From Taxillus chinensis (taxonomy: Eukaryota > Streptophyta > Magnoliopsida > Santalales > Loranthaceae): a DNA stretch of 64,000 nt. The DNA lies in NCBI GenBank assembly GCA_023512835.1, contig CM042086.1, forward strand, positions 12,738,809 through 12,802,808, in the 5' to 3' direction. The notes beneath the pieces were generated by a model, which saw nothing but the letters and a program-made list of their open reading frames with translations, had not been told where the DNA came from and made no database searches. Below are positions 28,701 through 40,581 of the stretch, one piece after another. The translations under genes were made by a program, and so were the position numbers. Position 1 is the first letter of the stretch; each line of letters starts with the position of its first letter.

Positions 28701-31700
28701 TGGAGAAAGCGTTTTCAATATGAAAAAGTACGCAAGCACAAAATAATGAATTGATGAGTTAATTATTTGAAAGAAAATAGAAATATGAACAGCTTACCTG
28801 AGAGTATAAGCACACGGAATTATCACGTGAGTGCTCAACATCTGGTGCACTTTCAGTTCTAAAATCTAATTCTCTATAAATGAAATGTGGTGGTTGAGAA
28901 AGAAAACGTTCGAGCTGTACACCCTGAGCAGCACGCATCTTCTCAACCGCAGATGCAGGTACAACTGGAAGGGACTGGAACTGCAAAAGCCCATCGCATC
29001 TATCCTTGTATCCCCCAACAAGGGCAGTCTGAGGAGCAGGAGGAAACTGCACCAAACTCTCAGGGCAGCTGTTTCCCCTCCAAGGACACTTCATCTTGTG
29101 CCCAGTATCCAGCTGATTCGCAAAGGCTTCACCAGCATTTTCAACTTCATTTAGAGGGTAAAGAGATTAATATTGGCAACAGGTAAACGAATAAAGTTCT
29201 GAGGGTAAAAAGAAAAGATTTTACCATTGATTTACAAAAGACAAACAGAACTATGAATAAATATGTATAAAAATATTTAAAATAATTACTACCGCCCCTT
29301 GTAATGAGAATTGAGTCTCCTGATATCATTCTTAAGCTGGGTTGTAAAAGAAAAATAAGGATATGTTGGTTATGATGTTTTCTGTTTTCGTTTATAAATG
29401 TAATAGTTAATTTGAGATACAGAAAAAAACTGAAAATAAAAAAAATCATTTCAGGAATACTCTAAATTGAAAATACCTTTGTTATTTTTAGTTATAAATT
29501 TTTTTATCCAAAAACAGCCATCACTTTTTAAAAACGAAAACAAAAAATACTTTAACCGAACATGATCTAAGGATTTATGAAAGTACTAACATACAAGCAT
29601 ACATCACAGAAACTCACCTTCAGCAGACGTCCAAGTGGGACACCGAACAAAACTAAGGCAAGCATTGCATGCTTCACATGCAATTTTATCAACATCAACA
29701 TTTATCCAACCTCTTTGAGCACAAGCAAGAGAACTAGCAACCTGAAGTGATTACAAACAAGCAACTGAGACTTTGATACTTGGGCCATTACACTCGGTGA
29801 AAAGAAATGTTGAATTGATGACCAAAAACGTTTAAATATTATAACTTTTTTTTTTATAAGTAAGAAATACAAGCATAAATGTTTAATTCTTCGAGCGTAT
29901 CTTGAGTATGTGTTCCAAGGAACATGAAATGAAGCTCAAAGCATAGTATAGCTTAGATATTTAAGTATCAAACCACCAAATACCAAGTAGACTAGTCACT
30001 GGATGACTGGAATGAACAGTCCAGGCTCATGCAGAAATTCCTTTAATATAACATCTAAGGAGCAATTGACTACATTTAGTACAAAGTCAATTCTGGTTTT
30101 ATATGGATATGTATATTGTTAGAAAACTGGTTAGACCAAGAAATACAAGTGCTGTGTGAGGACTATTAGTTTCAAGACAATGACAAACAATTAATTTGAT
30201 CTTTTTACGACAAATAAAATAACAGGAAGCACTAGGTAGTTTTCCCCTACATTAATATAATCCTTCTTTGTTTATTAAAAAAATAAACAAATAGTCTGGG
30301 ACTAAGTAGAAAGATAGAATGGTGTTGGGACCACCAAATTGCAGTTTCTAACCTTTGGTTTCCCCGACCAGTTGAAAGGCTTAAAAGTTGATAAGCGCCT
30401 CAACAGGTCCTCTCGTGCCCATGGCCTACATGAAGCTTGAGATGATTCAAAAGCAGAATCCCCTGCGATGGTGCTAAGGGACATCCAAGGTTGCTGTGAA
30501 CCAACATAGGAGACAGAAGCAACTATGGAAACATGCCCATAACTGGAACCATCTACATTGCGTGCATTTGTTGGGAAGGCAGGTGAGGATGCGCCAACAG
30601 AACTGATAATAAGACAGTTATGGAAAATTACAACAATTAGTTAGCGTAGTTCCAAACATGTTAAGAAATGAGACCTCTTTAATTAACACAGGAAAAATTA
30701 AATTAAAAAAAAAAATTCAACCAAGCTATCACCACAATTTGAGTACTGAACCATAGCCCCAGGTCAGGATTCTAGGGTAACTTAACGTATAAAATAAATG
30801 TGAACCATAAATGCATGGCATGCATCTCAACAATTCCTTCATGAAGTGGGAGAAATCTAAGGTAATCAGAGGGGAAGTCTTATTTATTTTTTGAGACAAT
30901 AATAACCCCCATTAAATATTCTAATTTACTCAACATAATTCAAAACTCATAACCAGTACCAAAAAAGAAATCAAACACTCAACAGCCAGGACCATTGCAA
31001 TCCAGATGGACGCAAATTTCAACTCAAGGCCTGTTGCAGCCATATCCATGGTCTTCATGCAATGGACTCCTTCACTCCTCACCTCAAGAGGCTTTATCTC
31101 CCTCAGCCCTCCCTGCAGCTATTTGCAGCAATATTAGTCTTCGAGAAACTGTGATCATGTCCTCCCAACCTTGGCAACAACTCCAATCCCAATGGAGGAG
31201 CCATCTCTCCATGCTTCCTCTTGTCTTCCTCAGCAGTCATTGACCAATTGGTCCACAAGTTTAGCACCATTGAACCCTAATGGAGCTCCTTTCCTCACTT
31301 GAAGACCACAGCCCTCATTTTGTTCAACTCTAAGTCAATTGCTGACACTCATCTATTTGTTAGGGTTCATTCAGGCAATTTCCATCGAAATTGTGTATTA
31401 AGGTTACATTTTTCTTTGTTTATGGATTAGGGAATTGAGGGGATGGTGGCAGGGCCCCTATAGCATGCAATTGGCCTGGGCATCCGCAATGGGGGATAGA
31501 CTATAGGGTTCAAAAATTAAAAATGTCCATATTTGAATGGGAAGATGTACATGGATGGTTGTATCGGGTAGAATACTATTTCACCCATAATGATCTCTCA
31601 TATGGGAAAAAGTTGGACAGGAGTTTGCTTGGAGGACGCGGCACTAGCATGGCTCCAGTGGCGCAAACAACAACAACCGTCAAGGGCATCAAGGAACTTC

Positions 31701-34700
31701 AAGGATCAACTACTAGCACGATTTAGAGCCACCCAAGTGAGGGAACATATATGGGCAGTTTGTAACTCTAACCTAAGACCGAACGGTGAGGAAGTACAGA
31801 GAGAAGTTTGAAATGTTAACGGGGCGCCTAGAGGAGATTTTCCAAGTAGTATTCGAAGGCACCTTTATGAAAGGGTTGAGGCCGGATATATGGGCATTCC
31901 TCCATCCGCTATGCATGTGAGAAATCGAGGAGACAATGAAATTGACACAAATGAACGAGGATAAAAAAACGGTGAGGCCGGGCCACAAGACTAATTCAAT
32001 GGGTCTTCACTTCATCTTAACCTACCAACAAGGGAGAGCGAACTCAAATGTCAGGGTACCAATAAGATACCCTAAAGGAGAGTGACAGTGGGGCATGCCC
32101 CAGGGGAATGTTCAAACACCTCATTGAGACCAAGGTTTAAGACAAAAGGGTCAAGGGACTATATTTCCGATGTGATGAAAAGTTTTCTCTGAGGCACTAT
32201 TGTAAGGACCTCACACTACAAGTCTTGATGGTGTGTAATGAGGAAGGTAGTAGGGAAAACATTGAGGTGGATGGCGCATGAGAGTGGTGTTGATATGGCA
32301 GTGCGATTAAGCAACTTGAGAACCATTTGATGTGATTCACAAACAATTCCCTTCATTCCCTTGTGGACAAGGTGACTTCGGGGGAGAAGTAATGTTAAGC
32401 CCAAGCTCATGCAAACTTATGTTTTGCCCAGGACAAAAAGGTAGGTTTGTCTTTTTAATTGGAGTTAAGGGTTTTGGTATAAATGGGGCATAGGGGTTTT
32501 ATTGAGAGGGGTAGATAGCTACATCTCAAATGGCAGACCAAATGTCTTTATATTTCATATTTCTTGTCAATAAAACAGCCCTATTGTCTTGGTTCTTATC
32601 ATAATGTTGTTAGTGCTTGTCGTTATGGTGATGGCACTACTCCCGTTTATGATAACCTGCAATGGCAGTTCCCTATCGCCATCTCTCTTGTCAAGTCCCA
32701 AAACATGCACAATATTTTCTATAAACATACTCCAATATCATGAAATTATCTGGAATAACAATTATATTAGGCACATCAGGTTCCTTTAGTGCATGTCATT
32801 CACCCATAATTAATGAAATTAAGTTGACTCCACCAACTTGTTGGTGTGTTTGCATGAGGTTATGGGAAATCAGTAGTTGATTTAAAAATTAACCCTCTAC
32901 GTGTGCAAGCCGTCCAATGCATGGGATTCTCCTCCCTTACAACAACTCTCTTTCCCACAATCTCATCTCCTTGTTAACCAACTCTTCGACGCTCAATGTC
33001 CAAAGGCTTTTTAATCTTCTCATTTCTTCCCATCCCTCCCTCTCTCTTCCTACTCCTCTTGCACATGACGACCGAAACATCGTAGTTCACCACTACCAGA
33101 TGCCACCACCATTGCTTTAGGCAGCAGTTTCCACTACAGTTGTATGAGAGCTGAAGGATGGTAGAAGCAGAGGTCATATAAGGTTGGGGTGAGTGACTGT
33201 AGTGGTGGTTGGAGGAACCAACGAAGTAACAACAATGGTAGTTGCGGTAGAATGGTGAGATAGGTTGATGTTGTGTAGATGAGGTGTGTTGGAATCGTGT
33301 TTGGGAATCAGTAACGAGAGACCACGAAGCACCTCCACTAGTGGGGTACTAGTGATTAGAGGGCTAGAAGGTTGTTATGGTGGATGAGTGGCGGCCATGG
33401 TGGTGATGCAACGGTCAAATGGTAGCTACCAGAGGTGATGTGGATTGGGGCATGGGATGCAACACCGGAGGTGCAAAGGCCTATTGCGAGCAACGGAAAG
33501 TGTGGTGTGAAGATAGGAGAGGTGAAAACCTACAAAGCATCCATACAAGTGAAAGGACTTGATCTTATAAGGGCATGTGGGTTTTGCATTTTTCAAGAGT
33601 TGATGACTTGGGCACAACACAACACAACTAGAAACTAAATTACATTAATATATTTTATTCAAAAGTTGAATATGTATATTAATATACTTTAAACAATAAA
33701 AAAATCAACCTAAAATATTTTAAAAAATAAATTTATCCCAACTCTCAATAATAAAAAAACATAATTTAAGTAACATTTATAATCATAATAAAATATTTTA
33801 TTTCATCCCATACATATGAGATTAAAAAAATACATTAAAACTTAGTGACAAATGACAATAATAAACTTTTATTTGATATGGATCCAATAAAAAATATTTG
33901 CGTTTTTATTTAAATAATACTAGCAACAAGTAGTAGCAATTAATAAACATGTGATAGACCAGGTAATTATTCCCCAAAAGTTTTAGTCAAGTCACATATG
34001 AATCCCTAAGAGTACTAGTTGTGTCCAAGCCGAGTCACATGCCGTTTTTTTTTTGGGCTCCGGCATTGTCCCAATTGCATCCATGTCCTACATGTATGAG
34101 AGTTCACCATTCCTCAACATGTCTGTGCTTCACAAGTGATAGGGATGACTGAGCAGATAATAGATGGATGAGTGGAGCATTTAGAGAAATGATGATGGGT
34201 GGGGATGTAGCTGCATTTTCCAGGCAGTGGGTTATGGATACTGCCAGCAGCCCTGTGATGTAGGTAAGAGCCGGCATTCAGATGGAAACTGGGCATGGAG
34301 GAGTTGCAATGAAAGGAAATGGGAGTGAGGGAGAAAGCTGCAGTGAGGAGAGAGACTCCCATGCATGGAACAATAGTGATGATGCCAAACGGCACAAAAC
34401 TAAACATTTTAGATCTGATAATGGTTTAAACTATATCATTTTACTAAGTTATTTTTTTATTTTATCATATCCAACCAAACAATTTATCAAAAAGATATGG
34501 TTTTAGGATACTAAAAAACGTAATTATCTCTTGTGCCACACAATACTAGATTTTCTCTTTTTACTGTGTAAAAAGTACAGGTTTACAACATTGTATTACC
34601 CAATAATGTTTTTTTAAATACCATAATTACCCTTTAAATTATATTGTTTATTAAAATTTGTATTTTATTGTAATTTCACTTTGAACCATAAATTTAATGT

Positions 34701-35834
34701 ATTGTTAAATATGTTCTTACACGTCATTTATTTCAAAAGAAAACTTTGAGTATATGCAATTTTACATTAAAGTAATAAATTAATATAAAAATTTATAATA
34801 GATCATTTAAATAGTAAATAAATATTACATAAATTAATTTAAATAATATTAAATATCTAATAGTACTTTTATCGAATCATTCTTAATAAATTAAATTTGC
34901 ATAATTTTTTTATTCACAAATAAAAATAAAATGTATATATTAGAATGGGCTATTTTATATATTGTTTAAAAATTTAAGAATAATTTTAAAGAATTCTTCA
35001 GTGCATTTACATTACTATATCTATATAAATAAAAACATTTGTGACATTAATTAGCATAAAAATAATTTAATGATTACTTAAAAAATGGTAGAATATTATT
35101 ATTATTCATGGTTAAAAAGTAATGAATATATTTTTATCAATTTAAAATAAATTATATAATAAAATCAACTAACGAAATACATAGTAAATCAAGTAGTCTA
35201 TACTAATCCATATACTTTCTAAACTAGCAGATATGACTTATGAGCTTAGAATTACCTAATTTACAACCCAACTTGCTATCAATTTAATATACAAAATGGC
35301 AAACAGAAAACGTTTTGTCTGTGAAATGACCAATGACCATTATTACATCTGAGAAATGCTATTAATGTATGGGAAATGACTAAACCTTTTGTCCATCATA
35401 AGTCACTTTTACCTTTCTCTTTTTTACTAAACGCTATATGGGCGAAAATACTTTTCCAAGAAAATAATCTGAGTCCAACGTAGTAGGCCAAACTGTGTTG
35501 GCGCCAAACGACATTCTAGGAGTCCCTCAACAAACAATTCAGTCTTAGGGTTAAACTACGACGTCAATGGATCAAATTGCCCCTTTCTTTGTTCAAATTA
35601 AGGTAAGATTAGACGCGGGTATGTACTGTCACAATTGACCCCATATAGTTTTTGAAAGGTTTTCATTACGCATTCCACAAAGCCTTCTAAGGAGACAAAC
35701 AGGGCTCGCGGGTGACAAATCTAGCTACCAAGAACAAAAGAAACCCCCATACAAAAACAGAGGAGGAGGGATAGAAATAGAATCAGCAAACTGTATACAA
35801 TCCAAACCCTAAAATTGACATTTCAGTCCAAGCC

Positions 35835-35889
<55 letters not shown>

Positions 35890-35953
35890 AGTCGTACCTG
35901 ACAGTGTGAGTGGCGGTGGTTGGACCGCCGGAGCTAACCACCTCCTCACGCAT
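22715..35953 (-). CDS. ILP1: IAP-like / ZC3HC1 (NIPA) zinc-finger protein
   Basis: Plant relative of animal ZC3HC1 and yeast Pml39, which act at the nuclear basket; the plant protein has been called IAP-like protein 1. Seven exons (minus strand, transcript order): 35898-35953, 30353-30602, 29618-29741, 28798-29144, 26925-28680, 25801-26057, 22715-22786. All junctions are GT-AG and in phase, giving 953 aa. The protein begins MREEVVSSGGP. The first zinc module is C124-x2-C127 ... H159-x3-C163-P-W. A second begins with C342-x2-C345 (LDCSLCGATV) and is completed only at H865-x3-C869-P-W, so a disordered, Ser/Asp-rich stretch of about 520 residues interrupts it. It also contains a basic GPSSRKRS segment suggesting nuclear import. 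Intron 1 is 5.3 kb and intron 6 is 3.0 kb. The last 23-residue exon is the least certain, but its acceptor, phase and stop all fit. Confidence 0.9.
22787..25800 (-). other. ILP1 intron 6 (3.0 kb)
   Basis: A long AT-rich intron separating the last two ILP1 exons. It has the acceptor 'ttgcaacag' and the donor GTTAAC. It contains ATT/AAT-rich stretches near 25010-25340 and no open frame with recognisable homology. A retained or unsplit intron would add about 50 foreign codons after residue 930 before a stop. Confidence 0.7.
31520..32260 (+). mobile_element. Decayed Ty3/gypsy retrotransposon gag fragment
   Basis: Several frames in succession match the plant gypsy Gag layout. WEDVHGWLYRVEYYF is near 31535. 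ALAWLQWRKQQ and NFKDQLLARFRATQ follow near 31640-31730 in a second frame. 'FEMLTGRLEEI' and 'GTFMKGLRPDI' are near 31810-31890. A CCHC-like remnant RCDEKFSLRHYC comes next at about 32170, then LQVLMV. Frameshifts and in-frame stops break it, and no protease, reverse transcriptase or integrase follows. It lies antisense within ILP1 intron 1 and is inactive. Confidence 0.8.
32390..32620 (+). mobile_element. LTR-like tail of the gypsy relic
   Basis: Directly after the gag remnant comes a sequence starting TGTTAAGCCC. It contains 'ggtataaatggggc' (a TATA-like promoter word) and 'tcaataaaacagccc' (a poly(A)-like word), the layout of a plant LTR. I could not find a matching upstream LTR, so the pol region and one LTR appear to have been lost. 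The limits are approximate. Confidence 0.4.
35837..35886. repeat. (GA)25 tract beside the ILP1 exon 1 donor
   Basis: A perfect 50-base GA tract. On the ILP1 coding strand it is (CT)25 and begins about 11 bases inside intron 1, immediately after the splice donor. Such CT tracts are frequent near plant transcription starts. Its length may vary between alleles. Confidence 0.95.
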
Positions 35954-36361
35954 TGCCCGACGGGGACAGAGGCGACAGACAAGGAAGACCGGGACTCCGG
36001 AGAGGAAACTTTGGGAAATCGCGAAATGGGAGATCTGGCGGAGCGCTCCGCCTAATGAGAGCGCGTGATTTATATACCGACTACGCGCTCTGCAACTGTG
36101 AGGCGCGTGATTTACACTCCAGTCCTCCGTTTATTTCGGGTATTTACTTTTCATGGGGAATGAATTAGTTATCACCAACCAGTCCCCCCGGTTTCAAGAA
36201 TTTATCAACTCAGACCATAGTATTTTGTTTTTGTTTCAATCATGCCCTCCAGCTTTATGAACTTGCTACAATTGGCCTCCATCCGGTAGAGGGCAGATCT
36301 CGGCGGTCGTCCTCCGATGCCGGCGACATAAATCCACTGTCTGTGGGTCGTCACCATTTCC
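35954..36361. promoter_or_regulatory. Shared divergent promoter of ILP1 and CFM3
   Basis: Only 408 bases separate the two start codons, which face away from each other. This sequence must hold both 5' UTRs and probably both core promoters. The motif GCGCGTGATTTA occurs at 36061-36072 and 36103-36114. GAGCGCGT at 36059-36066 is inverted as ACGCGCTC at 36083-36090. Together these give three vCGCGb boxes, the consensus bound by CAMTA factors. A TTTATATA element lies between the inverted arms, near 36069-36076. A 'gggaaatcgcgaaat' word near 36013 resembles an E2F site on the opposite strand. Confidence 0.65.
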
Positions 36362-39300
36362 ATGGCGCTGTCGGATTTTCCTCTGAACCTCTCCGCAGCT
36401 TTATCTTCGTTCACCCACTTCTCTTCTTCTCCCTTTTCCTCGTCGCCTTCTTTCTACTTCTTCGTTATCCAACCTCCGACCCAGCATCCGACCACTCTCA
36501 GAACCCTCAAAACCAAACCGAAACCTCGTTGCTGCTACCAGTCGGCCCAACCTCGATCACAAACCCAGCACCCCCAAACAGACAAGGTGACCTGCGACGG
36601 CACAAAGAAGAAGGTGAAGCACAGGCCAAGTTTCTTGGAGCAGGTCCGGGATAAATGGTCCTACAGAATCGCCTCTCCGAGGGAGAAGTTTTCATGGCAA
36701 ATTGAGGAACAGAAACAGGAACAGGAACAGGAACAGAAGCGAGACCATGAAAAGGTCGACTTGGAACAACCCCAGAAGGTGGTTGCCGCCCCCGAGCGCG
36801 AGAGTGACGATAAGAAAACCTCACCGAGTGAGCCACCCAACATTTCCGTTGGGAATCGCTCGTTTTCGCTTCCTTGGGTCCATGTTGGTAAATTCAAACA
36901 ACTCACGTCGGATTCTCACATTGTAAATACCCCACAAAGGATCCAGAAAAGCGACGATGCTGGTCAAGTGTTGGAAAATAATGGGGGCGCGAATAATGCC
37001 CAGGGCCTGTTCGATGAAAGTTCCAACAGAGTTGGGAGGGGATTCGATGAAACCGAAAGGGCCTATGAAGAGATCAAAACTGTAACGAACCCAAATGAGC
37101 ACTCTGAACAAACGCAAGTCTCGCTTGTTGGGGATGTCAAGGACAGCTTCGACAATTCGCGTGATGATGGCAGTGTTTCAACTGGGTTGCCGTGGAAGAA
37201 GGAGAGAGATTTGGGTTCGTTGGCGGGAGGGGACAATCAAAGAAGGGAGAGGAACGATAACACCAAGGTAGCTGAGAGTGTAATTCCCGAACAAACCCAG
37301 AAGGTGGTTGCTGCTCCCGAGCCGGAGAGTGATGATAACAGCTCGTCACCGAGTGAGCCACCAAACATTTCTATTGGGAATCGCTCGTTTTCGCCTCCCT
37401 GGGTCCATTTAGGTAAATCCAGACCTTCCGCGTTCGATTCTGACGTTGTAATTCCCAAAAACAGGAGCCAGAAAGGAGACGACGTTGGTCGAGTGTCGGC
37501 AAATAATGCCGGGGACAGGTTTGATGTAAGGTCCAATAGAGTTGAGAGGGGATTTGATGAAAATGCCAGAGCTAATGAACAGATTGAAACTGTAACGAAC
37601 CCAAATGGACGCTTAGAACAAACGCACGTCTCACTTGTTGGGGATGTCAGTGACATCTTTGAGGGTTCGTGTGATGATGACAGTGTCTCAACAGGGTTGC
37701 CGTGGAAGAGGGAGAGGAAGAGAGATTTGGGTCTGTGGGCGGGAGGGGAGAATCAGAGGAGGGGGAGGAACGACAAAACCAATGTAGCTGGGATTGCAAT
37801 TCCCGAACATGAATTGGAGAGGCTCAGGTGCGTAGCTTTGAGAATGTTGGAGAGAATTGAGGTCGGAGTGGCCGGCATCACACGAGCGTTGGTGGATTCT
37901 ATACATGAGAAGTGGAAGGTGGATGAAGTGGTGAAATTGAAATTCGAAGGGCCTTCTTCAATGAACATGAAAAGGGCCCATGAGACATTAGAGGTTAGGT
38001 CACAATACATTCTATGATTAAATCGTTGCTTCCACATTACACGTAATTCTGAACTTTATGCTGCTTTATTATGTGATATCTTCACTTTTTAAATATGATG
38101 CCCGGCAAAATAAAATAAAATAATATATATCAATTTTTAAAAATTAATAATAATCATTTGTTGTTCTTGTTTTCTTCTAAATCCTATAATTTTGATTTGC
38201 TTCTAAAGTTCATATGCGCTCCATCTTCAACATTTAATGATTATTTTCCTAGTTGTGTAAGGTATTTTCTTATATAAACCATCATTTGTTGTCGCCTATC
38301 AGAGAAAATCTGGCGGATTAGTTATATGGAGATCTGGCAGTTCAATAGTTCTGTTCAGGGGAATGGCCTACAAGCTTCATCGTTTACAACAATATGCCAA
38401 ACAAAGCCAACCTGATATGGATATATCTGATTCGAAAGATTCAGCTAGTCAAGTTAATTGGAGAATAGGTGTTGAAGACTCTGTAAGAGCCACAAAATTC
38501 TCTGTTTCTAACTTTGGAGGACCAAGAGAGGAACCACTTGAAGAAGAACTAGTTGCTTTATGTGAGTTGGATCAGTTGCTAGATGGTTTGGGTCCACGCT
38601 TTAAAGATTGGACCGGGCCAGATCCACTGCCCATTGATGCAGACTTGCTTCCTTGCGTTGTTACTGGATATCAGCCTCCAATCAGACTTCTCCCTTATAG
38701 GACAAGACCATCCTTAAAGAACTGGAAAGTGACATATGTCCGTAGGTTTGCTAGAAAAATGGCTCCACATTTTGTTCTTGGTATGTGGGGAGCAATTCTT
38801 ATGTTTATATTCTAGTCCAGAATCTCATAAGCCCTATTCGAGTTTACTTTTACTTTTCATAGGAAGGAACAGAGAACTCCAAGGCCTGGCCAAAGCGATG
38901 GTGAAATTGTGGGAAGGAAGTGCTATTGCCAAGATAGCCATCAAACGAGGAGTTCAGAATACCTGTAATGAAAGGATGGCAGAAGAACTTAAAGTAAGTG
39001 ATGTGTGTGCGCTTACCTGCATGTGCTTGTCTTTGTTTGAGAAAAAAATATTTTAGATGTAGACAGAAGTATGGTCGTTAACCAATAGCAATTCTTCTGC
39101 CACGTGTTCATTGATGAATAAATTTATTTTAATGTCCAGGGAAATTGGAATAATGTTTTTATCTGATCTTAGAGAACCTGTCTTCTATGCTCTAGCTATA
39201 ATATTCATGCTTGACCATTTCATAGTGTCATATGATGACTGACAAAATCTCCTCCATTTTTGTCCTTATCAAAGAAATTGACAGGGGGAACGCTAGTGTC

Positions 39301-40581
39301 AAGAACCAAGGATTATATGGTGTTTTATCGGGGTAATGACTATTTGCCACCTCCTATTGTGGAGAAATTGACAAAACGGCAGAAACTATGGGATATACAA
39401 CAAAATGAGGAAGAACAAGTGCGCGAGAATGCCTCAGGTATGACTGATTCAAAAACCAAAAATTTTAAAGGCCTCTTTGTTGCGGGAACCCTGGCCGAAA
39501 CCATGGCAGCAACTTCTCGTTGGGCCAAAGAACAAAGTAGTGAAGATACGGAAAAAATGTTGAGAGATTCAGCTTTGGCAAGACATGCTTCCTTTGTCAG
39601 TTATCTCGAAAAGAAACTCACTCAGGTTAGTTATGAGTGCACACCGCACTGATCTGACACGCACAAAATTATTTTGGGATCATTCTGCCTTTTGACTAAT
39701 GATGCATTATGGACTATTCTGGGAGCCTCCAGGCAGAAGGAAAGATCAATAAGGCAGAGAAGTCTTTAGCAAAAGTGCAAGAAGATCTGGAACCAAAAGA
39801 GCTCCCAACTGATCTGGAAACAATTAGTGATGAGGAGAGATCCTTATATCGTAAAATTGGTTTGAGCATGAAACCATATGTGCTTCTGGGTGAGTGATGT
39901 TGGATCTTGACTTGTCTCTGACTATAAGTAGGAGCACTTGAATATGTGTAATTTCTTATGTTTTAGGGAGACGTGATATTTTTGATGGGGTCATACAAAA
40001 TATGCACCTGCACTGGAAGTACCGAGAAGTGGTAAAGATACTTGTGAGCTGTCGAAAAAAAATTGCACAAGTTAAACATCTTACAATTTCTTTGGAGGCT
40101 GAGAGTGGTGGAGTTTTTGTGTCTTTAGATAAAACCACCAAAGGGTATGCCATTATTTTCTATCGGGGTAAGAATTATCAACGTCCTCGTGAAACGAGGC
40201 CCAAGAATTTATTAACAAAAAGACAGGCATTTGCTCGGTCGGTTGAACTTCAGAGGCGTGAGGTAACATTATAATTTTTTTGGGCATATATGTTACTTCG
40301 GCGTCAATTTCCTGGTTTTATCTAGATGATCCATGAACATTCTATTCAAATTGTGTAGGGACTGAAGCATCATACAAGGGAATTGCAGGAAAAAATTGAG
40401 CAGTTGAAGTCTGAGCTGGTATGAGACCTTTGTTGGCAAATAAAGTCAACTATTATAGCATAGATAATAAATGCAAAATCTTGTGGACTTCTAACCTTTT
40501 CTTCTTCTTCTTTTTTGCTTGAATACTATATTTATTATGCAGCGAAAAATGGAGACTGTTGAGGAGAATGATGACTCGTGA
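36362..40581 (+). CDS. CFM3: CRM-domain organelle intron-splicing factor, CFM3 type
   Basis: CRM proteins bind group II intron RNA in chloroplasts or mitochondria and promote splicing. Eight exons: 36362-37993, 38303-38780, 38863-38993, 39275-39625, 39733-39889, 39967-40262, 40359-40418 and 40543-40581. All are GT-AG and in phase, giving 1047 aa. The Ser-rich N-terminus fits a transit peptide. Three CRM domains follow at about residues 480-575 ([10 protein letters not shown] ... VLFRGMAYK), 674-780 ([14 protein letters not shown] ... FYRGNDYLP) and 897-985 ([20 protein letters not shown] ... [10 protein letters not shown]). A short coiled-coil-like tail comes after. The linker before CRM1 contains a head-to-tail duplication (residues 135-309 and 310-481), which explains why the protein is longer than the usual ~850-880 aa. 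It diverges from ILP1 across 408 bases. The C-terminus seems cut short by a TGA (see findings). Confidence 0.93.
36764..37804 (+). repeat. In-frame tandem duplication inside CFM3 exon 1
   Basis: Unit 1 is 36764-37288 (175 codons) and unit 2 is 37289-37804 (172 codons), directly abutting. Matching landmarks are [56 protein letters not shown] and NQRR-RND. Indels are in frame, so both units remain translated. The PWVH segment is the conserved linker motif of CFM3-type proteins and is present twice here. Confidence 0.95.

Larger units (their letters stand above)
30603..35897 (-). other. ILP1 intron 1 (5.3 kb) with transposon debris
   Basis: The first intron has donor GTACGA next to exon 1 and acceptor 'ttattatcag'. 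Its middle holds a degraded Ty3/gypsy gag and an LTR-like tail (listed separately). The 33.6-35.5 kb part is AT-rich with nothing I recognise. A Val/His/Gly-rich low-complexity stretch near 33.0-33.5 kb looks like repeat-derived DNA rather than a gene. An AAACCCTAA telo-box lies at 35804-35812. Confidence 0.75.

Noticed and set aside
36507..38037. Many frames antisense to CFM3 exon 1
   Set aside because: They are shadows of the coding frame, whose product has transit peptide, linker repeats and a CRM domain.
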